DNA of 35,093 nt from Acanthamoeba castellanii str. Neff (taxonomy: Eukaryota > Discosea > Longamoebia > Acanthamoebidae). Below are positions 22,904 to 32,823 of this stretch, one piece after another (position 1 is the first letter of the stretch; the number at the start of each line of letters is the position of its first letter). The DNA lies in NCBI RefSeq assembly GCF_000313135.1, contig NW_004457372.1, positions 266,084 to 301,176 of the forward strand, written 5' to 3'. A model generated the notes under the pieces. It saw only the letters and a program-made list of their open reading frames with translations. It did not search any database and was not told the origin of the DNA. Position numbers and translations under genes: made by a program.

Positions 22904-23620
22904 TTACGAGGACTTCTTGCCCTTGCCCTTGGCCGCGGGCTTGGCGGCCGCCTTGCCCTTGCCCTTGGCTGCGGCCTTGGTTGGACGCAGTCGGGTGGCT
23001 GGGCTGCCACCGGCCTTCTCGAGGAGGGCGGCGCCTTCCTTGGCGGTGTCGGCCATGGTCGACTGCTTGACGAGCTTCTTGGGCGTGGCCGGCTTCTTCT
23101 TCTTCTTGGCCTCGCTTTCGTCCTGCTTGGCCTTGGCGCTCTGGCTGCGTGTCTTGCCCATCGGGCTGCCGCTCCCCTTCACCAGGAAGTGCTGGGCCTC
23201 CTTGGCCACCTTCAACATCGACCCTCCCTTCACCAACTGAGGGACTGGCTTGCCCTCTACTTCCTCCTCCTCTTCCTTTTCCTCCTCTTCCTCTTCCGCT
23301 ACTTCTTCCTTTTTCTCTTCGCCTTTAGCGGCCTTCGTCGTTTTCTTGGCGCGTTTGGCGGGGCGGGGCGAGGACGAAGAAGGCTTGGCAGAGGTGGCGA
23401 GGCGGGAAGAGGCGCGCTTGGCCGGGCTGCCCGCGGCGCGGTCGAGGAACTGGCCGCCCTCCTTGACCACCGCCGCCATGGTGTTCTCCCTCTTGAGCTT
23501 GGCCGGGCTTCCGGCAGTCTTCTTGGATGTCGTCGTTTGGGCCTTGGGCGCTTCTACGACTTCTTCCGTCTCATCTTCCACCGGCCTCTTCCTCTTTGCG
23601 ACTCTCTTGGGCGATGACAT
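22904..23620 (-). CDS. Lysine-rich protein with three M-x3-(A/V)KE...GSP repeats (unknown family)
   Basis: Single exon, 238 residues, ATG 23620 to TAA. Starts MSSPKRVAKRKR, a nuclear-localisation-like stretch, and ends in a histone-H1-like tail of K/A/G repeats (KAAAKGKGKAAAKPAAKGKGKKSS). Between them a motif occurs three times, at about residues 42-74, 129-160 and 183-215: a basic residue, then (S/T)M, then three residues, (A/V)KE(G/A), two residues, (F/L)L, and (A/G)xGSP followed by basic residues. The first two copies are separated by a linker with a poly-Glu block (about 108-121). Ser-Pro and Lys-rich content suggest a chromatin or nucleolar protein with phosphorylatable SP sites. I do not recognise the repeat from any named family. 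Shares its promoter with SUV3 and converges on CysRS. Confidence 0.8.
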   Translation of the reverse strand: MSSPKRVAKRKRPVEDETEEVVEAPKAQTTTSKKTAGSPAKLKRENTMAAVVKEGGQFLDRAAGSPAKRASSRLATSAKPSSSSPRPAKRAKKTTKAAKGEEKKEEVAEEEEEEKEEEEEVEGKPVPQLVKGGSMLKVAKEAQHFLVKGSGSPMGKTRSQSAKAKQDESEAKKKKKPATPKKLVKQSTMADTAKEGAALLEKAGGSPATRLRPTKAAAKGKGKAAAKPAAKGKGKKSS

Positions 23621-23824
23621 TCTTCTTCCTTCTCCTGTGCGCTGTTCTTCTTCTCGTCTCTTCCGGCTTCTGGGCCGCAGCAGGTGACGGTTGTGCCTTC
23701 TCCTTTGGCGCGTTCGGTTTTGCCAACGTTCCTTTTTTTCTTTTTCTTTTTCTCATTTTCCCAAATTCCTTTTATTCTGTTCCAGAACAGAATAAAAAAT
23801 AAAAATAAAAATAACAAGCAAACG
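23621..23824. promoter_or_regulatory. Shared divergent promoter region, lysine-rich gene / SUV3
   Basis: 204 bp between start codons; includes a T-rich tract (23728-23760), a perfect 28-bp palindrome (23770-23797) and A-rich sequence just before the SUV3 ATG. A third small gene here is not supported. Confidence 0.5.
23770..23797. promoter_or_regulatory. 28-bp perfect palindrome with heat-shock-element-like core
   Basis: Arms TTTTATTCTGTTC (23770-23782) and GAACAGAATAAAA (23785-23797) are exact reverse complements around a 2-nt CA centre. The centre reads GTTCCAGAAC, which fits the nTTCnnGAAn core bound by heat-shock factor; the outer units add one more TTC and one more GAA at 5-bp spacing. 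It lies 27 bp upstream of the SUV3 ATG. HSF binding is inference. Confidence 0.6.
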
Positions 23825-26800
23825 ATGATGCGCGCAAGTGATGCGTGTCGCGGAGCGTGCCGGACGACGGCGTGGGCCTCCTGCCTGGCACCGTGCATGC
23901 GGAACCTCTTGCCGCGGTCCCTCGCCTCCCGATGTGCCAGCACCAGCACCCACCACGCCATGCCCCACGCACTACGGCCCGCAGTACCGCTACGTGGTGG
24001 CGTGTGGCCTGCCCCGTGCCAGCCGCCTCTGCGGCTGATGTGGACCTCGCGCCTCCCCTACAGCTCCCTACGTGGTACGCCTGTTCTCTCTCTCTCTCTC
24101 CCCCCCCCCATCAGACCGTGCGTGTCGTGTCGTGCTGTGCGGAAGCGAGGCCCGCAGGCTGCTGACATTAGGTCGCGGCCACAGAGAGAGGCGCTCGGGA
24201 GGCGGCCCAAACCGACTCGAGCACGAAGAAGAAGAAGCAGCAGCAGCAGGCGAGGAAGCACGAGGGTTGGGACGAGGGCAAGGAAAAGAAGATGAAGAAG
24301 AAGACGATGACGAAGAAGAACGGGAGGACGGGCGCCGGCGGTGGCCAGCAAGGGAACGCATATGGCGCCGCCACCGCCGGTGTGCCACCACTCCGCGCAC
24401 TCACCACGGGCGTGGGCCAGGTGGAGCGCGACAAAGGTGCCGCCCGCTTACTTTCCTTGCGTGCGCCGGACGGCGGTCTGCGTGCGCGATGCGCGTGTGT
24501 CTCGTGTGTGTGCCGTGTGCTATTCATGAATTGATCCCTCCCCTCTCCCTTGGTGTTGACGTCGTGTGGGGGGGCGGGTCGTACAGATGTGGTGGCGCTC
24601 CGCCTGGAGGCCTTCGTGCGAGATGCCAGCGTGCAGCGAGAGGTGCGTGCGCGCCTGGCCGCTCGCGCGCTGCAGGCCGACCAAGCACCCCGCGGCGCTG
24701 CAGCCGCTGCCAACGACGACGACCACGAACGCGATGATGATGATGATGAAGGCGACGGTAATGAAGAAGCGGAAGAACAAGAAGAGGGCGCAAGGGGCAG
24801 GAGGCGCGTGCAAGAAGTGAAGGGCCACCGTTCGCGAGGCGAGCGCGTGATGGGGCTGCTGGGCCGGGAGCGGGACCTGGAGGCCGCGCTGGCGCTCTTC
24901 GAGGCCCGCACCACCTCCGACGACCACCTGCGCCGCATGCCGCCCGCGCTCCTCTCCCTCCTCGCCGACCCCAAGCGCACCCACCACGGTGCGCCGCCAC
25001 CGCTCGCTTTGCTCCACTCTGCATCGCTCCCAACTCATTCGTGTGTGTTGTGTGTTGTGTGTGTCGTGTGTCGTGTGTCGTGTGTGTCGTGCAGAGTGTG
25101 CGGAGCCGCTGATGGAGATGTTTGTGGAGTTTGTGTGGGAGCACTACTACTACGGGCGGCCTCTGAAGTCGTCCGCGGGCGACGAGGGCGGTCGCGGAGC
25201 AGTCTTGCTCCCGCCCGCCGACGACCTCCGCGCCGAGACTGATGAGGAGGAGGAGGAAAAGAATGCGTGGCGCACGTTCCGGCGGATGGCGACCGACCTG
25301 CGGCACCCGCACGCGTGGTACCCGCTCGCACGCGCCCTCCCCGGCGGCCGCCGCATCGTGCTCCACGTCGGACCCACCAACAGGCACGCACACGCCCGCG
25401 CCTTCCCCTCTCTCGTGCGGCACCGCGCGCGTGCGTGACGCACTCACGCTGACGTGGCGCGTGGCAAACACGCGCGACGCATTAGTGGGAAGACGCACGA
25501 GGCGCTGACGCGGCTGGCGGCGTCGCGGAGCGGGGTGTACTGCGGGCCGCTGCGGCTGCTGGCCGAGGAGGTGTTCCGGCGCATGAACAAGGAGGGCGTG
25601 GCGTGCTCGCTCCTCACCGGGCAGCGCGTCGTCACCGACCCCACCGCGCGCCACCTTGCCTGCACCGTCGAAATGGCCGACGTCGCCAGGCACGTTGCAC
25701 CCCAGCTGGCCAGCTCACCTCACGCACCCCAGCTCACCACATAATCTCGTGTGTGGTACTGTCGTGTGTGTGTCGTGTGTGTCGTGTGTCGTGTGTCGTG
25801 TGTGTGTCGTATGTGTGCCGTGTGTGTGCAGTGAGGTGGAGTGTGCGGTGATTGATGAGATCCAGATGCTGGGGGACCAGGATCGCGGGTGGGCGTGGAC
25901 GCGCGCCCTGCTGGGCCTGCCCGCGGCGGAGGTGCACCTGTGCGGCAACGAGTCCATCGTGCCGCTGGTGCAGAAGATCTGCCAGGACACCGGCGAGCGC
26001 CTCCACGTCCACCACTACACCCGCCTCTCGCCCCTCGTCGTCTCCGACACGTACCTACCCACCCACATTCCCGCCCATTCCGCCATGACGGGGGTCAACG
26101 ACGCGTTGGCTGGCGTGTGTGGCGGTGACGTGGCGACTCGTTGTTGGTTGGGTTGCAGGCCGCTCGGGCGTAAGTGGTACAAGTCGCTGCGGGCGGGCGA
26201 TTGCGTGGTGGCGTTCTCGCGGGCCGACATCCACACCCTCAAGCGCGAGATCGAACGCAACACGCGCCACCGCTGCTGCGTCGTCTACGGCAACCTCCCG
26301 CCCCAGACCCGCGTCGAACAGGCAAACACGCACCCCTCGCCTCATTCATTCTTGAGATGCCGCTGCTGACGTGGCCGCACTCTTTACATGAAATGGTGCG
26401 TTGTCGATGACGCGCAGGCGGAGCTCTTCAACGATCCGGCGAGCGAGTACGAGGTGCTGGTGGCGAGCGACGCCATCGGGATGGGCCTCAACCTGAACAT
26501 CTCGCGCGTCGTGTTCTCCACCCTCCACAAGTTCGACGGCCACAAGCGGCGCCTCTTGACCGACTCGGAGATCAAGCAGATCGCCGGCCGCGCCGGCCGC
26601 TACCGCTCCATCTTCCCCACCGGCGAGGTCACCGCGTACGCCGCGCCTTTCCTATCAATCCTCCAGGCTAGCTGCCGCCGCCACCACCAGCCACTACGAC
26701 TGGCGCTCACTATGCAGCGTGTGTCGTGTCGTGTCGTGTCGTGTCGTGTTGGCCGGTGCAGGTTCGACGGCGCTGATCTGCCCCGGATTCGGCGGGCCTT

Positions 26801-28160
26801 GCTGCGCGAACTGGAACCACTGCCGGTGCCGTGCCCTCGCCCCCCCCCCGGGCAGTGTAACGCCTCGTTGTCTAGCGCTCATCCGGATGTCGTGTGTCGT
26901 GTGTGTCGTGGCCAAACTACAGAGCGCGGGGCTGGCCCCGACATTCGAGCAGGTGAGCATGTTCTCGCGCGTCTATCCGCAGTCCCCCTTCTACGAGCTC
27001 CTGGTACGCCTCTCCGCTTTCTCTCCACCAGCCACCAGCCACCAGCCACCAGCCACCAGCCACCAGCCACCAGCCACCAGCCACCAGCCACCAGCCACCA
27101 GCCACCAGCCACCAGCCACCAGCCACCAGCCACCAGCCACCAGCCACCAGCCAGCCACCAGCCACCAGCCACCAGCCACCACCGCGGCGCTGATCTTTTT
27201 GGGGTCAACCGGGGGGGGGGTGCAGGACGAACTGACGCTCAAGGCGGCCGTGAGCAGCCACTACTTTCTGTGCGGGAACGACGACCGGGTGTCGGTGGCC
27301 AAGCTCATCGAGTCGGTGCCCCTCTCCCTACGCGAGCGGTTCAAGTTCAGCATCGCCCCCGTGCGCTCCGACGATTCGTCCCTCATGTGGCACCTCCTCA
27401 AGGCACGCAACCACAGACACACACGGCAAACGAACCTGACACACACGACAGACTGAAGCTTACGAGCGCTTTCTCGTCGTTGTCGTCTTCTTCTTCTTGG
27501 CTTCTTCCTTAGTTTGCGAATAGCCACGCGTCTGAGGGCGAGGTGGAGATGGATCTGCGACCTGAGAGGGGCGACAGCAAGAGCGGGCGGCTGGCCGAGC
27601 TGGAGAGCTTCCACCACGTGCTCGACCTCTACCTGTGGCTCTCCTACCGCTTCGACAGCTTCACCGGGCGGGACCGCGCCATCCGCCTCAAGCAGGAGAC
27701 CGAGCAGCGCATCCAGGAGCTCCTCGTCAGCCAGACCGAGGCCAGCAAGCAGAGTACTCTCTCTCTTGTGTGTCGTGTGCTCTACGCACTTGCTGAGTCT
27801 GGGCACCTCGTCGTGTTCTTTCTTTTCCCCGCGCCGGCTGCAGGTCGCGCGCAGAAAGGGTCGGCGCTGGACCACATCAAGGGCCACCTGCAGCGGCAGC
27901 AGGAAGGACAAAGAGCTGCGGAGCGGCCTCCGGTGGTGCTGGGCACGACCACGACTGCTGCAGGTGGAGGCGAGCGGAGGAAGGCGCGGCGCAGAAGCAG
28001 CGAGGCAACCGGCACTGCCGCACCCTCGCCGCACGAGCCCGCGCAGTGGGCACAGGCACTCAACGCCGCACTTGCCGCCAGCACAACGCATCGGAAGGGC
28101 ACCCCCGCCAAGGCCCAACGCAAACGCAACTCGCGGGAGGAGGATGACGAAGATGAATGA
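23825..28160 (+). CDS. SUPV3L1: SUV3-type mitochondrial ATP-dependent RNA helicase
   Basis: DExH-box helicase that unwinds RNA for mitochondrial RNA decay. Thirteen exons: 23825-24074, 24185-24436, 24587-24988, 25095-25383, 25486-25689, 25832-26050, 26159-26321, 26418-26635, 26762-26825, 26923-27003, 27226-27402, 27513-27753, 27844-28160; 958 residues (human about 786). The N-terminus is Arg/Ser-rich and free of acidic residues after the first few, as in a mitochondrial targeting signal. Walker A GPTNSGKT lies at about 394-401, DEIQ at 474-477, motif [10 protein letters not shown] at 647-654; [17 protein letters not shown] and the C-terminal AGLAPTFEQ and [10 protein letters not shown] segments are typical of SUV3. 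Extra Lys/Gln-rich and acidic stretches lie before the helicase core. Introns 4, 5, 7 and 11 begin with GC. The exon 1/2 junction is the least certain. Confidence 0.92.
25039..25093. repeat. TGTGTCG repeat abutting SUV3 exon 4 acceptor
   Basis: GTGTTGTGTGTCGTG units run up to the GCAG of the 3' splice site at 25094. Confidence 0.8.
25758..25829. repeat. TGTGTCG repeat abutting SUV3 exon 6 acceptor
   Basis: TGTGTCG units fill the 3' half of the GC-AG intron 25690-25831 and end at the GCAG. Confidence 0.85.
27025..27182. repeat. (CCACCAG)n heptamer minisatellite in SUV3 intron 10
   Basis: About 18 exact CCACCAG units (27025-27150), one shortened CCAG unit (27151-27154), then three further units and a partial one. 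It lies inside intron 27004-27225. Open frames read through it on the minus strand (LVAGGWW-type repeats) are artefacts of the array. Confidence 0.97.
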
Positions 28161-28321
28161 ACGTGGTCATCCGTTCGCTCACAACCAGCAGCAGCATGTT
28201 CATGTCAACAACATCAGCACCTGTCTGGGGTGGACCCCCGTGCGGTATAATTTTTCGTTGGGAAGCGAAGCGATGTGCGGGGAGGGGAATGAAGGTGGTG
28301 GCGCGGGACTGGAGAGAGGGG
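28161..28321. other. Convergent intergenic region, SUV3 / SCAI
   Basis: 161 bp between opposing stop codons. No AATAAA on either strand; a short AT-rich patch TATAATTTTT at 28246-28255 is the only candidate near a cleavage region. Confidence 0.4.
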
Positions 28322-31300
28322 CTAGGAGGTCTCGGGGTGGTCGTCGGGGTGGGCGAACTGTTCGGTGACGGAGAGGAAGGAGGCCAGCTTGAACACGATC
28401 GACAGCACCACCGGGTGGGCCAGGAATTCCCGCGGCAGCGCCGGGCGCGAGGCCGGCAAACACTCCGGCTGCGACACAAGGCGCGTAAGAAATAACACAA
28501 AGCCGGCGAAGAAGCAAGAAGAGAAAGAACCCGGCGAGGGGTACCTTGGAGTGGCATTTTCTGTGGAGGTAGAGCACCGAATGGCAAAATATGAACCGCA
28601 GGATGAACGCCTGCAGGAAGTCCTCCTCCAGGAACTGATGGAACTCCCGCGCTGCATTGCGTGTCGTGTCGTGTCGTGTCGCACCGCGACGGTCACGTGT
28701 CAGACCAAGAGGCTCTGGTCGACGATGGCTGTTGGTGGCTTGGTTGGGGCGGGGTGGCCGCGTACGTATGTGGGGAAAGTTCCAGAGGAGCTTTTGGACG
28801 TCGTCGAAGGAGGACTGGATGTATTTGGTACACTTGTCGTAGGCCTCCTGCGTCACCGCCTGCTTGTTGATCACCACGCAGAACCCGGCCAGCGGGTCGT
28901 GGAAGAACAGCGTGAACAGATTACCTGTCCGGCACATTCACACAGACACCACTCGCGTGAGTGAGTGCGTGAGTGGGTTGGTCGCGTGCAAGTTCATTCT
29001 ATGTATATAAATATATACCCTTGGTCTGCAGGGCACCCGTGGAGACGGGCGAGAGGAGGCACAGGAACGGCTGCCCGAACGCGCTGTCGATGGTCTGCCA
29101 GGCCCACCACTCCCGGTGAGTCCACCATCTACTGGATGGAGAAAATAGAAGGGAAAAAGAGAAGGAAAAGAGAGAAAGAGAGGGAAAGAGAGAAGAGAGA
29201 GAAGAGAGAGGTACCCGGAAGGCGGCCGAGTTGTCGGATTCGACGATGAGGAAGAGCTTCTTGCGGGTGAAGGGCAGCAGGTCGGCCGGATACAGGCACT
29301 GCGAGGCGTAGGCCCCGCTGCCCCCCGCATGCGATGAGGCGACGGCCTCCTCCCCCTCTCCGCCGCCGCCGCCGCGCTGCGGCTGCTGCTGCTGCGATTT
29401 GTGTGCGCTCCACCCGCCGGCCATCGCCACTCCGCCGCTGGTTCGCTGCACGCCCCTCTGCTGCGGCACCGGCGCCTGCAGCGGGCTGCGCTTAACGGCC
29501 GCCGCTCCCGACTGCTCGGTGGCCTCGGCGCCCTTGCCCTCCGCGGCCGGTGGCTCGTCGGGTCGCAGGCCATCGGCGGACAGGTAGACCAGCAGCACGT
29601 TGTTGTCGTGCAGCTCCTGGACGACGACGACGACGATGGCGATGATTGGTGGTGATGCCGATGCTCGTCAGAATTCCAATCATATTCAAATGTATGAATT
29701 AATGTAGTAGGCGGGGGGGGGGAGGATGGGTGCCTTGAATGCGGTGGAGAGGAAGACGAGGAATTGGGAGAATGTGGGCCGGTAGAGCAGGAACTTGTGC
29801 GGATTGCTTCGCTTCTTGGCCTTGTCCTCGCCCTGTGTACCACGTGCCACCACGTCATTGGTCGAATTCATGTGGCGTCGTGGAAATCACACGTTTGGGT
29901 CGACACACGACACACACGATACGACACGACACACATTGGGGGGGGGGCTGCGTACGTCGGGGGAGTGGTCGAGGGAGGGCCGGGGGAAGGCGGAGCCGAC
30001 GCGCTCGCGCTCGAGGACTTGCATGACGCGGAACATGTCGAGGGTGAGTTCGCTGAACTTGACCTGGTGCTGGTAGTTGCCCACCAGGATGGCCTCCTGC
30101 AGGCGGATCTTGCCCTCGAGCCCCGACGGCGGCAGCTTCAGCCGATTGGACAGCGCGGGCGCCTCCTTGGCCCGGTCCGAGATCGCCAGCGGGCAGTCCA
30201 CCTGCACCCCAGTGCCGCACACGCACACACACGCAACACGAGACACGCGTTAGCTCGCGTCGTTGCGCCGGGAGAATCGAGCGAGCGAGTGGGTGGGCGG
30301 GTGGGTGCCTGGAGGAAGAGGTTGATCTCCTGGAGGACGAGGCGCCAGGCGGCGGCGTCGGCGGGTTTGAAGTCGCGCACGTAGTCGTCGACGAGGGTCT
30401 GCAGTTCGTCGACGAGCTCCACCACGAGCGCTCGCCGGTTGAGGAGCAGGCACACCACTATGTACCGCGCGTAGTACCGTAGCTTCTTCACCACCAGCAG
30501 CGGACTGCCGTGCGGTCATAGCCACCGACCAGGGGGAAGCGTTAGTGGGCACACACACGCGCGCGCGCGCGCACAGACACACGACACAGCGTGGGCGCGA
30601 GCATACTTTTTGGTCTCGAACACGTCCTTGAAGTAGTCGCGGAGGCGGATGGCCTCGTAGAACACAAACGACTCCTCCAGGTACGTCGTCTCGCTCGTCC
30701 TCAGGCTATCACACCAGCCAGCAGCCACCCACCACGTGGCCCCGGGTCAGCACATGTTTTTGTGCCATACGTGTGCGCACATGTGGTTGCGCCCCATTGA
30801 TTGGTGGAGGAAAGGGTGGTAACTAGTAGTGGTAGTAGAGCTGGCCGATCTTGGAGGCGATCTCTCCGATCTCCCTGCACACGCGAAGTACACCCCCCCC
30901 CGATTGATGAGCTACTCCGCTTTCAAGAGAAGCGGGAGAGAGGGAGAGAGAGAGAGGCATACCAGCGCTTGAGGCCATATATGTCTTTGTTCTCCAGCAC
31001 CGCTCTGCGCTCGACAACCACACAACCACCCAGCACACCGCACCACAAAGAGACCGGTTTAAGAGGAGGTGCGGTGGCAGGCGGACCCGGATCAACGCAT
31101 GCTTTGCTGGTGCGCGTGCGTACCGGTGCTGCTGCTGATATCTCCACAACTGGCGGTGTGCGATGGCGGCAGAAACGAGCTTAGTAGCGAGCAGGGGCAA
31201 GTAGAGAGGAGGAGCGGTACCTTGGTGTAGATCTCGAAAGTCTTTTGGAAGTAGGGCTGCCAGTGTCGGCCAAACTGCGGCAAATCTCTGTACACGACAT

Positions 31301-31449
31301 GTTTGATGGATGTAGCGTGTTGGCGGGGTGGAAACTGAAGTGCAGATTGGTGTTGTGGGGGGGGGGCACCTGAGGCCAGCAAAGAGTTGTTGGGACTTTT
31401 CTACCAGCAAGAAGTACTCCTGCACCGTCTTCTGGCTTTCCCGCTCCAT
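28322..31449 (-). CDS. SCAI: SCAI homologue (suppressor of cancer cell invasion family)
   Basis: In animals SCAI is a nuclear cofactor that represses the MRTF/SRF transcription complex and acts in DNA break repair. Fourteen exons: 31449-31370, 31287-31221, 31149-31124, 31004-30963, 30874-30824, 30705-30607, 30504-30309, 30201-29956, 29832-29734, 29616-29215, 29109-29019, 28924-28766, 28651-28545, 28468-28322; 603 residues against about 606 in human. Family-specific stretches include LWRYQQQHR, GLKRWEIGEIASKIGQLYY, LRTSETTYLEESFVFY, KKLRYYARYIVVCLLLN, QVKFSELTLDMFRVMQ, NPHKFLLYRPTFSQF and LYPADLLPFTRKKLFLIVE. A Gln/Ala/Gly-rich insert of about 75 residues sits before the last of these. Introns 7 (30308-30202) and 9 (29733-29617) are GC-AG. 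Divergent from TMCO1. Confidence 0.94.
30550..30573. repeat. Alternating CA/CG tract, SCAI intron
   Basis: ACACACACGCGCGCGCGCGC-type strict purine-pyrimidine alternation, a sequence able to adopt Z-DNA. Lies in the intron between exons 6 and 7. Confidence 0.85.
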
Positions 31450-31743
31450 GCTGTGTGTGGTGCTATTATTATTATTGTGGCGCTAGGTGTTGAGATGGCT
31501 TGCTGCTACTACACTACTGTTGATCGCTCGTCCTTCACGCAAGTGCCCCAATGATGTCGGAAAGGGCTGCAGCGAGAACAGCCGAGTTCTCGTGGTGACC
31601 GCGCGATGGAGATGGAGAAGGGCGTCTTGTTCTGTTCGTTGTACAATCGATTTCGATTTGGGTGTGGTCGGGCGGAGAAACCAACGGTGAAAAGAGGCAA
31701 AGAAATCCCATTTTAATCAGCCGGCCATCACGAACAGCAGAAG
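31450..31743. promoter_or_regulatory. Shared divergent promoter region, SCAI / TMCO1
   Basis: 294 bp between start codons. Contains an ATTATTATTATT patch at 31465-31476 near the SCAI start. No clear TATA element; no other gene seen. Confidence 0.45.
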
Positions 31744-32796
31744 ATGGTGTGGGACTGCGTGCAAATCTTCGCCATTTCCTTGGCCAGCGCGGTCACTGCC
31801 GAAGGTGCACTCGCCCTCCTCAATTCTTTCTTTTTGATGAAACCAAGAGAGTGCCGACCGATTCAAGAGAAATGCTGACGTTCGTCCGTGGGGGGGTAGT
31901 GCTGTCGTGGCTGCTCATCTACCGAACGGAGAGTTACTCCAGTCTGCAGGGCAAGGTCGAGAAGCTCACCAAGAAGCGTATGCACACTCTCCTTTTTCTT
32001 TTTGATGGAGGGAGGCGCTACTTCGGTTTAATTGTTATTTATTTATTAATCTTTTGCTACACCCCTCGTATAACAGTGGAGAAGAAGAAGGACGGCCCTC
32101 AGAGCATCGACAAGAAAAAGAGCCGTGACAAGCGCATCGTGCAGTACGAGCAACAGCTCCAGGAGGCCAACCGAGATCTCACGCAGTCCAAGATGAAGTC
32201 CATGTTCGTCATCGGTATCACCCTCGTGTCGCTCTTTGGCGTCATCAACTCCAGCTTCGGTGGCCTCGTCGTGGCCCGGGTACGCACCACCGCACACGGC
32301 ACACCACACACGCGTAGCATGACACACGCACCACCGCACACGAATGTGGCCTGACGTGCGTGCGGTGGTGTGCGAACGTGTTGCCCGATGCGTTGGCCAT
32401 GAGCACAGCTGCCCTTCGAGCCGATGCCCTTGGTGCGCAGCATCTCCCACCGGGGCCTTCTGGGTGTCGACTACTACGAGTGCTCAGCCGCCTTCATCTA
32501 CGGTACGCGTCGCCAGCTCTCTGCCGTGTGTTCCTTTCCTAATGCACTATTTTCCTCTCTGCACTGGTGGTGGTGATGCTGCTGCTTCCAACAGCGCTGT
32601 GCAGCATGAGCCTCCGTACCTCCGTGCAGAAGGTGCGCACTTCTTCCCCTCTCCTGGCCCTCCGCGCCGCCATACTAACGCTGCGCTATGCCGCATTGTG
32701 TGTTTGTATATTTCTATTTTTAAAATATCATAGCTGTTCGGGTGGGCTCCTCCCCCGGGCCAGGACAGCATGTTCGGCACTCCCGGCACCCACTAG
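31744..32796 (+). CDS. TMCO1: TMCO1 homologue (ER calcium-load-activated channel, EMC3/Oxa1-like)
   Basis: Small ER membrane protein; in animals it releases Ca2+ from overloaded ER and is part of a translocon-associated insertase complex. Six exons: 31744-31804, 31900-31977, 32077-32279, 32409-32502, 32594-32631, 32734-32796; 178 residues (human 188). Membrane segments at about 5-27, 89-112 and 133-150; a basic coiled coil lies at about 33-85. Family stretches: YRTESYSSLQGKVEKL, QEANRDLTQSKMKSMF, NSSFGGLVVARLPFEP, ISHRGLLGVDYYECS, FGWAPPPG. Intron 1 acceptor (TAG at 31897-31899) was chosen because it restores the frame. A poly(A) signal lies about 30 nt after the stop. Confidence 0.94.
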
Positions 32797-32823
32797 CGGG
32801 TCGGTCCGAGAAAGATAAAATGA

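Noticed and set aside
23684..23824. Coding extension of SUV3 exon 1 upstream of 23825
   Set aside because: It would translate the T-rich tract and the palindrome (FFFFFFF...), lies in the promoter, and begins without a usable ATG.
26917..27242. Open frames on the minus strand encoding (LVAGGWW)n repeats
   Set aside because: They are direct translations of the CCACCAG array inside a SUV3 intron; a 7-bp unit opens all three frames alike.
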